The position numbers and the translations under genes are program-made. Shown here one piece after another: positions 1 to 7,159 of a stretch of DNA of 34,119 bases. Source of the DNA: Gallionellaceae bacterium (GTDB lineage: Bacteria; Pseudomonadota; Gammaproteobacteria; Burkholderiales; Gallionellaceae); assembly GCA_009773615.1 (NCBI GenBank), contig WSYA01000021.1, positions 1 through 34,119 of the forward strand, given 5' to 3'. Each line of letters opens with the position of its first letter. The first letter of the stretch is position 1. The notes under the pieces are model-generated. The model was not told where the DNA came from and searched no databases. It saw only the letters and a program-made list of their open reading frames with translations.

Positions 1-96
1 TCGGTTTCAAATGCCCGGTCGAGCTGTTTATGCCAGACGCTTTTGACTTTAGGCAGCATCACGCTGCGTTATTTGCACTTGGTGCTTGAAACCGCC
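1..96 (-). repeat. Left copy of 96-bp terminal inverted repeat
   Basis: These 96 bases are the exact reverse complement of 34023-34118; the match stops at 97/34022. Read leftward (minus strand) the unit starts GGCGGTTTCAAGCACC, and an ATG at base 59 opens a frame that runs off the window end. The unit is itself bounded by short inverted ends, CGGTTTCAA and TTGAAACCG. Seen directly: perfect identity and inversion. Inferred: either the first bases of an insertion sequence present in several copies, or a complete small MITE-like unit. Confidence 0.85.
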
Positions 97-142
97 CGGT
101 ATATCCTGCTAACTGAACTGTAATATTCGAGCGAGAGTGGCT

Positions 143-595
143 ATGGAATTGATATTGTGGCGACATGCGGAGGCAGTTGACGGCATACCCGATCATAACC
201 GCACGCTAACCGACAAGGGGCGACAGCAAGCAGAACGCATGGCGGACTTTCTGGATTCCAGACTTCCGCCCAACACCCGCATTCTGGTCAGTCCCGCACT
301 GCGCGCCCAACAAACTGCCAGCGCACTCACTAAGAAATTTATCACCGAACCCGCGATCAATACCTGCGCCACACCGCAAGAGGTATTAGCCGCCGCAGGC
401 TGGCCGCAGGCAAAAGGCGCGACTTTGCTGGTAGGCCATCAGCCTTGGTTGGGCGAAGTAGCTGCACTGGTTATGACGGGAGCGGTGGATTATTGGAGCG
501 TGAAAAAAGGCGCGGTTTTGTGGTTCAGTCGGCGTGAACGCGAAGGAGATTACCAGACCGTTCTACGTCTCGTCATTGCACCTGAACAGTTGTAA
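143..595 (+). CDS. sixA: Phosphohistidine phosphatase SixA
   Basis: Histidine phosphatase superfamily protein of 150 aa. The family removes phosphate from phosphohistidine on HPt/PTS-type proteins in the cytoplasm. The N-terminus MELILWRHAEA carries the RHxxA signature (H8 as nucleophile) and LVGHQPWL holds the second histidine (H99), both where SixA has them. The ATG at 143 is preferred over an in-frame GTG at 137 because a purine-rich stretch, GAGCGAGAG, lies just upstream and the SixA family starts at MELILWRH. It ends 19 bp before the polyphosphate:AMP phosphotransferase gene on the same strand, and pairing of sixA with polyphosphate enzymes is common in betaproteobacteria. The substrate in this organism is not shown by the sequence. 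Confidence 0.9.
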   Translation: MELILWRHAEAVDGIPDHNRTLTDKGRQQAERMADFLDSRLPPNTRILVSPALRAQQTASALTKKFITEPAINTCATPQEVLAAAGWPQAKGATLLVGHQPWLGEVAALVMTGAVDYWSVKKGAVLWFSRREREGDYQTVLRLVIAPEQL

Positions 596-614
596 TTTTC
601 TACTGGAGGACACT

Positions 615-2114
615 ATGTTTGAATCAGCAGAGTTGGGCCACAAAATAGACAAAGCTACTTACGACGCGGAAGTACCCAAGCTGCGCGAAGCGCTGCTGGA
701 CGCACAATTCGATCTGGCGGAAAAGCCCAAATTTCCGGTCATCATTTTGGTGGGCGGCGTTGACGGCGCGGGGCGCGGCGAGACCGTGAACCTGCTCAAC
801 GAATGGATGGATCCGCGCTATGTGCAGACTCACGGTATGGGCGAACCATCCGACGAGGAAATGGAGCGCCCCATGATGTGGCGCTTCTGGCGCGCACTTC
901 CGCCCAAAGGCAAGATCGGCGTATTTCTCGGTTCCTGGTATACCTGGCCGATCCTGAATCGCGTGATGGGTTTAACTAAAACCGCAGACCTCGATCAAAG
1001 TCTGGAACGCGCCAAGCGCCTGGAAAAAATGTTGACCGACGAAGGTGCGCTCATCATTAAATTCTGGTTGCATCTTTCCAAAGAAAAACAGGAAGCGCGC
1101 CTCAAACTATTGGAGAAGAATCCCAAGACACGCTGGCGCGTTACCAAGCGCGATTGGGAGCATTACAAGCGATACGACAAATTTCTTGCTGTGCATGAAG
1201 CCGTTATCCGTCACACGAGCACCGCCGAGGCACCGTGGATCGTCATCGAAGGTGCGGACGCGCGCTATCGCAGCCTGACCGTCGGTAAAGTTATCCTTGA
1301 AGGGCTGCGCAAACGTCTGGCTGAAGATGACAAGAAAAAAGTGGCTATAGTGCGCGCGGCACCATTGCTGCCCTCTATTGATAAGCTGCACATCCTCAAA
1401 GCGCTCGACCTCACCCAAAAATTGGAGAAGAAAAAATTTGCGGAAGAGTTGGAAAAATATCAGGGCAAGCTGGCGTTGCTGACCCGTGATCCGAGATTCA
1501 AAAATATCACCGTGGTGGCCGTGTTCGAAGGCAACGATGCCGCAGGTAAAGGCGGCAGCATTCGCCGTATCACCAGCGCGGTCGATGCGCGCCAATATCA
1601 GGTCGTACCGATTGCCGCGCCGACGGAAGAAGAGCGCGCGCAACCTTATCTGTGGCGTTTCTGGCGCCATGTGCCGCGCAAAGGCCGCATCACCATATTT
1701 GATCGCTCGTGGTATGGGCGTGTGCTGGTTGAGCGTGTGGAGAAATTCTGTTCCGAAGCCGACTGGATGCGCGCCTATCACGAGATCAACGACTTTGAAG
1801 CGCAGCTCGAACGCTCCCATGTCATCGTGGTCAAGTTCTGGCTGACCATCAGCAAAGAAGAACAGTTGCGCCGCTTTGAAGAACGCAAGAAGACGGGCTT
1901 CAAGCGCTTCAAGATCACCGACGAAGATTGGCGTAACCGAGAAAAATGGGAGGACTACGAGCAAGCTATCTGCGACATGGTCGACCGCACCAGTACCCGC
2001 CTAGCGCCGTGGACATTGGTGGAGGCCAACGACAAGAACTTCGCGCGCATTAAAGTGCTGAAGACGTTGTGCCAGCGCATCGAAACGGCGATGAAGAAAA
2101 TTGAAGTAAAGTAA
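615..2114 (+). CDS. pap: Polyphosphate:AMP phosphotransferase (PPK2 class II, PAP)
   Basis: Two-domain PPK2-family protein of 499 aa that makes ADP from AMP using polyphosphate as donor. Each half has a Walker-A-like loop: GGVDGAGRGE at residues 47-56 and EGNDAAGKGG at 305-314. The C-terminal half keeps the classic lid/Walker B element DRSWYGR (363-369). The N-terminal half has LGSWYTWP (105-112) in its place and a GRG instead of GKG loop, so the C-terminal half is probably the catalytic one, as described for class II PPK2 enzymes. The ATG at 615 follows GGAGGA at 605-610. An in-frame upstream start would overlap sixA and has no comparable ribosome site. A strong terminator follows at 2126-2171. 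It likely forms a short operon with sixA. Confidence 0.93.
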   Translation: MFESAELGHKIDKATYDAEVPKLREALLDAQFDLAEKPKFPVIILVGGVDGAGRGETVNLLNEWMDPRYVQTHGMGEPSDEEMERPMMWRFWRALPPKGKIGVFLGSWYTWPILNRVMGLTKTADLDQSLERAKRLEKMLTDEGALIIKFWLHLSKEKQEARLKLLEKNPKTRWRVTKRDWEHYKRYDKFLAVHEAVIRHTSTAEAPWIVIEGADARYRSLTVGKVILEGLRKRLAEDDKKKVAIVRAAPLLPSIDKLHILKALDLTQKLEKKKFAEELEKYQGKLALLTRDPRFKNITVVAVFEGNDAAGKGGSIRRITSAVDARQYQVVPIAAPTEEERAQPYLWRFWRHVPRKGRITIFDRSWYGRVLVERVEKFCSEADWMRAYHEINDFEAQLERSHVIVVKFWLTISKEEQLRRFEERKKTGFKRFKITDEDWRNREKWEDYEQAICDMVDRTSTRLAPWTLVEANDKNFARIKVLKTLCQRIETAMKKIEVK

Positions 2115-2125
2115 CGGCTATCAGG

Positions 2126-2171
2126 TGCGCTCTCGATCAACGTAACATATTGATCGAGAGCGCAATTTTTT
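2126..2171 (+). terminator. Rho-independent terminator after pap
   Basis: Perfect 15-bp stem, TGCGCTCTCGATCAA (2126-2140) and its complement (2150-2164), with a 9-nt loop, followed by A and a run of six T. The T run is on the plus strand only, so this ends the sixA-pap transcript. It sits between two convergent genes. Confidence 0.92.
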
Positions 2172-2188
2172 GCTTGGCGTGATCAGCT

Positions 2189-2608
2189 TTAGAATTGGGC
2201 CAGCCACAAGCGCAGCCGCAACCCCCAGCCCGTGGTGTAGCCGATTTCGATGAAGCGAATCTGCCCTGAAGCATCCACGATAAAACTCGCCGGTACCGCA
2301 TGCACTCCCCAAGCTTGCGAGATCAGACCATCCGCATCGTTGATCACCGGAAAACTCAGCGATTGTTCGCGCATGAATTTGCCGATAGCCGCATCGCTGC
2401 CGCTTTGCATCGCCACCGTGACGGTGTTGGGATAGTCCTTGGCCAGTGCCTCGATCGAGCTTTGTTCCGCACGGCATACCGGACACCAGGTCGCCCAGAA
2501 ATGCACCAGCGTCGGCTGTTTATTCCATACCACGCCGGGCAACTGCGGTGCGGCCCCAGCGATAATATCGCGCTGCTGCCACATGCGCACGCCCAGCACG
2601 ACCACCAC
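2189..2608 (-). CDS. TlpA-like thioredoxin-fold protein, membrane-anchored
   Basis: Thioredoxin-fold protein with active site WATWCPVC, of the TlpA/ResA/DsbE type that reduces or isomerises disulfides on the periplasmic side. The VPASFIVD stretch gives the cis-proline region expected in the fold. Residues before the catalytic domain are hydrophobic (AIIVVVVLGV) and would form a single membrane anchor. The start is uncertain: the GTG at 2608 cuts into the hydrophobic segment. The frame stays open upstream to the TAG stop of the preceding DUF302 gene (2680-2682), giving a basic-then-hydrophobic leader (RAFTTKFLARNWRSLAANIA) but no ATG, GTG or TTG. The natural start may be a CTG or ATA codon there. 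It lies directly downstream of the DUF302 gene and is probably co-transcribed with it. Confidence 0.8.
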   Translation of the reverse strand: MVVVLGVRMWQQRDIIAGAAPQLPGVVWNKQPTLVHFWATWCPVCRAEQSSIEALAKDYPNTVTVAMQSGSDAAIGKFMREQSLSFPVINDADGLISQAWGVHAVPASFIVDASGQIRFIEIGYTTGWGLRLRLWLAQF

Positions 2609-2679
2609 AATGATCGCGATGTTGGCGGCGAGGGAGCGCCAGTTACGCGCCAGAAATTTAGTTGTGAAAGCGCGTATGG

Positions 2680-3063
2680 CTATTTCGCCTCATCCATCAT
2701 CTGCGCGATCTTTGCTTCCACTTCTTTAGCAACCACGGCCAGCGTGGCGTCTTGCGATAATGAAGACAAGACTGCAGTCGGCCTGATCATGCCGATGAAC
2801 GTTTTGCCACCTTCGGTATAAACCGAGATGCGGCACGGCAAAGCCATGTTCAATTTCAGATCGGCAGCCATCACCTTGGCGGCCTGCAACGGATTGCACA
2901 CTTCGAACACGCGCACTTGCGGCTCGAAGGCAACGCCTTTGCCGCGCAAAGTATTGCCGATGTCGTGCACATGCAGCACGCCGAAACCGTTGCGTTTTAC
3001 CGCCGCATCCAGATCCGCCGCAGTCTGCTCAAATGGTTTATTCGTTTCAACTATGTAATACAT
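2680..3063 (-). CDS. DUF302 domain protein
   Basis: Small soluble protein of 127 aa matching the DUF302 family (alpha/beta fold; function unresolved, often found beside redox, metal or sulfur genes). Family-like elements are the N-terminal MYYIVETNKPFEQ, FGVLHVHDIG, the FEVCNPLQAAKVM helix with its conserved cysteine, and the LPCRISVY strand. An ideal ribosome site (AGGAGG, 7 nt before the ATG) supports the start at 3063. The last 17 nt of the upstream DUF2288 gene overlap this start, and the thioredoxin-like gene follows immediately, so the three genes probably form one operon. The second cysteine (LPC) may be a target of the thioredoxin-like partner, but that is inference. Confidence 0.85.
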   Translation of the reverse strand: MYYIVETNKPFEQTAADLDAAVKRNGFGVLHVHDIGNTLRGKGVAFEPQVRVFEVCNPLQAAKVMAADLKLNMALPCRISVYTEGGKTFIGMIRPTAVLSSLSQDATLAVVAKEVEAKIAQMMDEAK

Positions 3064-3370
3064 CTTTAACCTCCTGAACTAACACATAAGGGCTCACGAC
3101 CACCGCCCACACATCGGCATCCGCTTCATACCAGGCCAGAGCTTGGTCATCACTCACAGGGCCGATCTTACCTTCAGATAACCATTGTGCGACTTGTTTC
3201 TTGTTATCTTCGGATATTTGAAAAGCCACTTCGACCAGATCGAGATCAGACGATACAGCAATGGCTCCACCGCTGGCGAAAAAACGCTGAAGATCCTTCC
3301 ATGCAATGCGCGATGTTTCCAGATTAACCTTGGCTCGCAGAATTTCCTGCTGAGTTGTTGAAGCGGTCAT
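3047..3370 (-). CDS. DUF2288 family protein
   Basis: Cytoplasmic 107-aa protein resembling DUF2288. Visible family traits are the N-terminal block ETSRIAWKDLQRFFASG, the acidic SSDLDLVEVA segment, and the DDQALAWYEADADVWAVVVS block near the C-terminus. No enzymatic motif can be recognised and the family has no established role. The ATG at 3370 is preceded by GGAAAGAG. Its stop overlaps the start of the DUF302 gene by 17 nt, indicating translational coupling. It is separated from prfA by 117 bp that hold a REP-like hairpin. Confidence 0.85.
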   Translation of the reverse strand: MTASTTQQEILRAKVNLETSRIAWKDLQRFFASGGAIAVSSDLDLVEVAFQISEDNKKQVAQWLSEGKIGPVSDDQALAWYEADADVWAVVVSPYVLVQEVKDVLHS

Positions 3371-3414
3371 ACGATGGCTCTTTCCATTTCAAAGATAAAC
3401 TAGGATCGGTGCTT

Positions 3415-3444
3415 TTGCAGGAGCCAGCTTGCTGGCTCTTGCAA
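3415..3444. repeat. REP-like hairpin
   Basis: Arms 3415-3427 and 3432-3444 pair with one mismatch around a 4-nt loop; the core is GAGCCAGCTTGCTGGCTC. There is no T run on either strand, so it is not a classic terminator. It resembles the short palindromic units (GGAGCNAGCTTGCTNGC type) dispersed between genes in many proteobacteria. Only this one copy is visible in the window. Confidence 0.6.
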
Positions 3445-3487
3445 TGGGGTTCGTGCCGCTGCAACTATGACGACTACCCGAAAAAAC

Positions 3488-4570
3488 TTAGCGCTCGTCC
3501 GCCAGCGCCGAAAGTTGTTCGGCCTGATACTCGGCCATCAGCGCGTTGGTGAGTTCGCTGATGTCGCCGTCCATGATGTGATCCATCTTGTACAGCGTGA
3601 GGTTGATGCGGTGATCGGTAACGCGACCCTGCGGGAAATTGTAAGTGCGGATACGCTCGGAGCGGTCGCCGCTGCCCACCAGCGATTTGCGCTCGGCGGC
3701 GAGTTTGTTGTGGGCTTCGCTTTCCTGCTTGCTCTTGATGCGCGCCGCCAACACGCGCAATGCCTGCGCTTTGTTCTGGTGCTGCGAGCGGCCATCCTGG
3801 CACTCCACCACCGTACCCGTCGGCAGGTGTGTAATGCGCACGGCAGAGTCGGTTTTGTTGATGTGCTGTCCGCCCGCGCCGGAAGCGCGGAAAGTGTCAA
3901 TACGCAAATCCGCCGGATTCAACAGCACCTCGCCCACCTCGTCTGCTTCGGGCAGCACGGCCACAGTACAGGCCGAAGTGTGAATGCGGCCCTGCGTCTC
4001 GGTGGCGGGTACGCGCTGCACGCGGTGCGCACCCGACTCGAATTTCAACACCGAATATGCACCCTGCCCAACAATGCGTGCGATAACTTCCTTATAGCCG
4101 CCCATCTCGCCCAAGCTCTCGGAGATGATTTCCACCTGCCAGCGTTTGCGCTCGGCAAAACGCATATACATGCGGAAAATGTCGCCCGCGAATATCGCCG
4201 CCTCGTCGCCGCCCGTTCCGGCGCGCACTTCGAGAAACACGTTGCGCTCGTCGTTGGGGTCTTTCGGCAACAGCTGTTTTTGCAATTCGACTTCGAACTG
4301 TTCTAATTTCTCGCGTCCGGCTTTGATTTCGGCATCGGCGAATTCGCGCATCTCGGGGTCTTCCGCCATCTCCTGCGCGGTGGCAATGTCCGCCTCGCAG
4401 GCCTGATGCGCGTGATACAGCTCGACCACCGGCCCGATCTCGTTGCGCTCGCGGTTGAGCTTGCGAAACGCATCCATGTCGCGCGTGGCATCCTCGCTGC
4501 TCAACAGGGTATTTACCTCGTCCAGACGTTCTGCCAGCTGGGCGAGTTTGGAGGCAATGCTGGGTTTCAT
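3488..4570 (-). CDS. prfA: Peptide chain release factor 1
   Basis: RF1 of 360 aa, the normal length. It recognises UAA/UAG in the ribosomal A site and triggers peptidyl-tRNA hydrolysis. The codon-reading motif PAT (PxT class, specific for RF1) is at residues 188-190, and the catalytic GGQ loop at 233-235 in the context [12 protein letters not shown]. The domain order (N-terminal helical domain, PAT domain, GGQ domain, C-terminal tail) is complete. The start overlaps the hemA stop by 4 nt (ATGA, 4567-4570), the standard hemA-prfA arrangement. The glutamine methyltransferase gene prmC that often follows prfA is not downstream here. Confidence 0.98.
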   Translation of the reverse strand: MKPSIASKLAQLAERLDEVNTLLSSEDATRDMDAFRKLNRERNEIGPVVELYHAHQACEADIATAQEMAEDPEMREFADAEIKAGREKLEQFEVELQKQLLPKDPNDERNVFLEVRAGTGGDEAAIFAGDIFRMYMRFAERKRWQVEIISESLGEMGGYKEVIARIVGQGAYSVLKFESGAHRVQRVPATETQGRIHTSACTVAVLPEADEVGEVLLNPADLRIDTFRASGAGGQHINKTDSAVRITHLPTGTVVECQDGRSQHQNKAQALRVLAARIKSKQESEAHNKLAAERKSLVGSGDRSERIRTYNFPQGRVTDHRINLTLYKMDHIMDGDISELTNALMAEYQAEQLSALADER

Positions 4571-5820
4571 TCCGGGGTATGCAGGTGGTAAATGCGGTGC
4601 ACCGCATCCAGCAGCGCTTCGCGCTCGTTGGCTTGCGCGTGATTCAGCGTCTCCGTCGGTGCATGCAAAAATTTATTGGTCAGCGCATTGCCGAAAGCTT
4701 CGAGCACTTTTTCCGGCGACTCGCCCTTGGCCAACAGACGCAACGCTTTTTCCATTTCGCTGCGGCGCTGGCGTTCGGCATGGTCGCGCAGGGTGCGGAT
4801 AGTCGGCACCACGCCGCGCGATTCCATCCAGTGGATGAATTCACTCACGCCGGACTCGATGATGACTTCGGCTTCCTTCACCGCACCCTGACGCGCATCC
4901 AAGCCGTCGCGCACCAGTTCGCCCAAGTCGTCCACGGTGTAGAGAAACACGTCGTCCAGCTCGGCGACTTCTTTTTCCACATCGCGCGGCACGGCCAGAT
5001 CGACGATGAACAGTGGGCGGTGTTTGCGCGCTTTGAGCGCGCGTTCCACCATGCCTTTGCCGAGGATAGGCAAAGTGCTGGCGGTGCAGGTGACAATGAT
5101 GTCGTGTAGTGCCAGTTGTTCCGGCAATTCGTTTAGCGTGATGGCATGGCCGTTGATGCGCCGCGCCAGTGTTTGCGCGCGCTCCAAGGTACGGTTCGCC
5201 ACCGTGATATGTTTGGGATTGCGCGCCGCGAAGTGCACCGCATTCAATTCGATCATCTCGCCCGCGCCGATAAACAGCACGCGCTGCTCGGAGATGCTGG
5301 GGAAAATGCGTTCGGACAGCTTCACCGCCGCTGCCGCCATAGACACCAGATTCGCGCCGATCTCGGTCTGCGTGCGCACGTCTTTGGCTACGGAGAAAGT
5401 GCGCTGGAAAAGCTTGTGCAACAAAAAGCCCAGCGTGCCCGCCTGCTCGGCATAGCGCACCGCCTGCTTCATCTGCCCCAGAATCTGCGGCTCGCCCAGC
5501 ACCATCGAATCCAGCCCGCTCGCCACGCGGAAAGCGTGCTTCACGGCCTGCTCCTGCGGCAACTGGTAGATGTAAGGGGCGATTTCGGAAGTAGGCAAGC
5601 GGTGGTAGGTCGCCAGCCAATCGATCACCTGCGCGGGGGCATGAGTGCTGCAATAAACCTCGGTGCGGTTGCAGGTGGAAAGGATGGTCGCCTCCTTGGC
5701 CTCGCCATTACCGACCAGATCGCGCAAAGCCGGTTCCATCGTGTCGACATTGAACGCAATCTTCTCGCGCACCGAGAGCGGCGCGGTTTGATGGTTAATG
5801 CCAAAAGCGAATAGCTGCAT
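4567..5820 (-). CDS. hemA: Glutamyl-tRNA reductase
   Basis: Glutamyl-tRNA reductase of 417 aa. It catalyses the first step of the C5 heme pathway, reducing Glu-tRNA to glutamate-1-semialdehyde with NADPH. The catalytic cysteine C50 lies in [10 protein letters not shown]. The substrate motif [17 protein letters not shown] follows, and the NADPH-binding loop is [10 protein letters not shown] near residue 185. The C-terminal dimerisation helices are complete. The N-terminus [20 protein letters not shown] is the family start. It is translationally coupled to prfA by a 4-nt overlap. A sigma-70 type promoter can be read about 35 bp upstream. Confidence 0.98.
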   Translation of the reverse strand: MQLFAFGINHQTAPLSVREKIAFNVDTMEPALRDLVGNGEAKEATILSTCNRTEVYCSTHAPAQVIDWLATYHRLPTSEIAPYIYQLPQEQAVKHAFRVASGLDSMVLGEPQILGQMKQAVRYAEQAGTLGFLLHKLFQRTFSVAKDVRTQTEIGANLVSMAAAAVKLSERIFPSISEQRVLFIGAGEMIELNAVHFAARNPKHITVANRTLERAQTLARRINGHAITLNELPEQLALHDIIVTCTASTLPILGKGMVERALKARKHRPLFIVDLAVPRDVEKEVAELDDVFLYTVDDLGELVRDGLDARQGAVKEAEVIIESGVSEFIHWMESRGVVPTIRTLRDHAERQRRSEMEKALRLLAKGESPEKVLEAFGNALTNKFLHAPTETLNHAQANEREALLDAVHRIYHLHTPE

Positions 5821-5859
5821 GCTGCGTAAGCTCGGAAGCCGGTTGATTCGGGGGGGCGG

Positions 5860-5888
5860 ATTATAGCGTTAATCGGGCGGGGGGCGAA
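5860..5888 (-). promoter_or_regulatory. Putative sigma-70 promoter of hemA-prfA
   Basis: On the minus strand a perfect -10 hexamer TATAAT (5865-5860) is preceded by 17 bp and a weak -35 TTCGCC (5888-5883). Transcription would start near 5853, giving a leader of about 30 nt to the hemA ATG at 5820. The -10 is clear and the -35 poor. Confidence 0.5.
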
Positions 5889-5923
5889 ATGGGCTGAACC
5901 GGAGTAATGCAGAGCAGTCAGCG

Positions 5924-6754
5924 TTAGTTGATTTTCTTTTGCGCCGGTGGCAAATAATTCTCGCTGCTCACGATTTTTTTGCCCGTTTTCCATTCCAATT
6001 CTTGCCGCGCTTTTTTGGCGATACCGCCGCCGGTTTTTGCCGCAGATGTGTTTTCAGGCATGCCGCTAGCCTCCATGCTCTCGGCGATCTGGCGCGTTGA
6101 AAGCTCCGCCAGTGCGGTAAAGATCAACTCCGCCTCGCTCATGTGGTCGCGCAGATTTTGCGTCTGCAAACCCTTCATCGCCTTATGCGCCTTCACATCC
6201 ACATCGGCCCATTCCTGATGAATGATGTTGGTGAGGATCGCGTATTCCTCGCCCTCTTTGATGTCGTGCTCTTTCCAGTAATCGGTCAATTTGTTGCGCG
6301 TCTCCTGTCCGGTCATGCGCTGCTGAATCCACTTCTCGCTGCGTCCGTGCTTCTGCCAAGTCTCGCGGGCGCGCTCCAGCGAACGCGCAGGATCGGCCAT
6401 CTCCCGCATGCGCTCGTAACCCACCTTTGCCAGCCACAGCTTGATCGGCTCGGCCTTGGGGCTGGGCACGGACTGCACCAGACGCAGCAGCATTTCGGCA
6501 GTGGCAACATCGGTAGGTCGTTGCTTACCGTCAGCAGCTTCCATTTTCAACTGGTAACAGTTTGTTACCAGTTGACTGCCCTCCTTATCCAGTCGGCCTT
6601 TCAGTACCTTCCAATATTTTCTGGCAGTTTGGTAATCAGGCGATTGCGTCAAGACTTGAATAATGTCGATCACCGAGAACAACCATGTTTCCGTGGCCTC
6701 GTCATACACACGGCGGATTTCATGTGCTTCAAAAATGGCTGGCTGGGGTTGCAT
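5924..6754 (-). CDS. BRO-N/DinD-like protein
   Basis: Protein of 276 aa with an N-terminal BRO-N type DNA-binding region (IRRVYDEATETWLFSVIDII, then the ARKYWKVLKGRL helix) followed by a long helical part. The overall plan matches DinD-like and prophage antirepressor-like proteins: KEGSQLVTNCYQLKM, TAEMLLRLVQSVPSPKAEPIKLWLA cut into shorter blocks, and C-terminal GGGIAKKARQELEWKTGKKIV. E. coli DinD is a LexA-regulated inhibitor of RecA. Whether this homolog acts so is unknown. A ribosome site AGGAG precedes the ATG. The promoter upstream has a near-consensus -35 and a GAAC-N4-GTTC palindrome in its spacer. No other phage genes lie nearby, so it is probably a stand-alone accessory gene. Confidence 0.82.
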   Translation of the reverse strand: MQPQPAIFEAHEIRRVYDEATETWLFSVIDIIQVLTQSPDYQTARKYWKVLKGRLDKEGSQLVTNCYQLKMEAADGKQRPTDVATAEMLLRLVQSVPSPKAEPIKLWLAKVGYERMREMADPARSLERARETWQKHGRSEKWIQQRMTGQETRNKLTDYWKEHDIKEGEEYAILTNIIHQEWADVDVKAHKAMKGLQTQNLRDHMSEAELIFTALAELSTRQIAESMEASGMPENTSAAKTGGGIAKKARQELEWKTGKKIVSSENYLPPAQKKIN

Positions 6755-6798
6755 GGTCTGGGCTCCTGATTCGGGACGATGGACAAAGCGGCAAACGC

Positions 6799-6827
6799 AT
6801 CGTATGGAACGCTAGTTCCATTGTCAA
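6799..6827 (-). promoter_or_regulatory. Promoter with embedded palindromic operator for the BRO-N gene
   Basis: On the minus strand a perfect -35 TTGACA (6827-6822) and a -10 TACGAT (6804-6799) are separated by exactly 17 bp. The spacer contains the perfect palindrome TGGAACTAGCGTTCCA (6805-6820). A repressor bound there would block RNA polymerase. GAAC-N4-GTTC is the Gram-positive (DinR/LexA) SOS box form; betaproteobacterial LexA usually reads CTGT-N8-ACAG, so the cognate repressor is open. Confidence 0.7.
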
Positions 6828-6929
6828 CCTGATTTGAAGGGGCGCAACAGCCACACTACCCGAGTATGAATCCCGCACCCGCGCTAGAATGCCCGCCCTC
6901 CGCCAGCCGCCCAAACTCAGGATCACCCC

Positions 6930-7136
6930 ATGCTTGAAGAACGTTTAGAAAACATCGAAACAAAAATCACTTTTCAGGAAGACCTCATCGAGGAACTGAA
7001 CAAAACGGTGTATCAGCAGCAAAGAAAATTGGAGCGGCTCGAAGCAATTTGCGCATCGCTTGTAAGACACATCGAATCAATGGAGCAAGCAAAGAACGAG
7101 GGAATGTCTGCGAACGAAAGACCGCCGCATTATTAG
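6930..7136 (+). CDS. slyX: SlyX family protein
   Basis: Short coiled-coil protein of 68 aa that matches SlyX: heptad-like helix with FQEDLIEELNKTVYQQQRKLE cut at this length, then RLEAICASLV, and the hallmark C-terminal PPHY. Function is unknown in all species; no catalytic residues are present. It is the only plus-strand gene between hemA and the MFS transporter and converges on hsdR with 23 bp between stops. Confidence 0.9.
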   Translation: MLEERLENIETKITFQEDLIEELNKTVYQQQRKLERLEAICASLVRHIESMEQAKNEGMSANERPPHY

Positions 7137-7159
7137 CGTGAGATAGGCACAAAAAGCCA

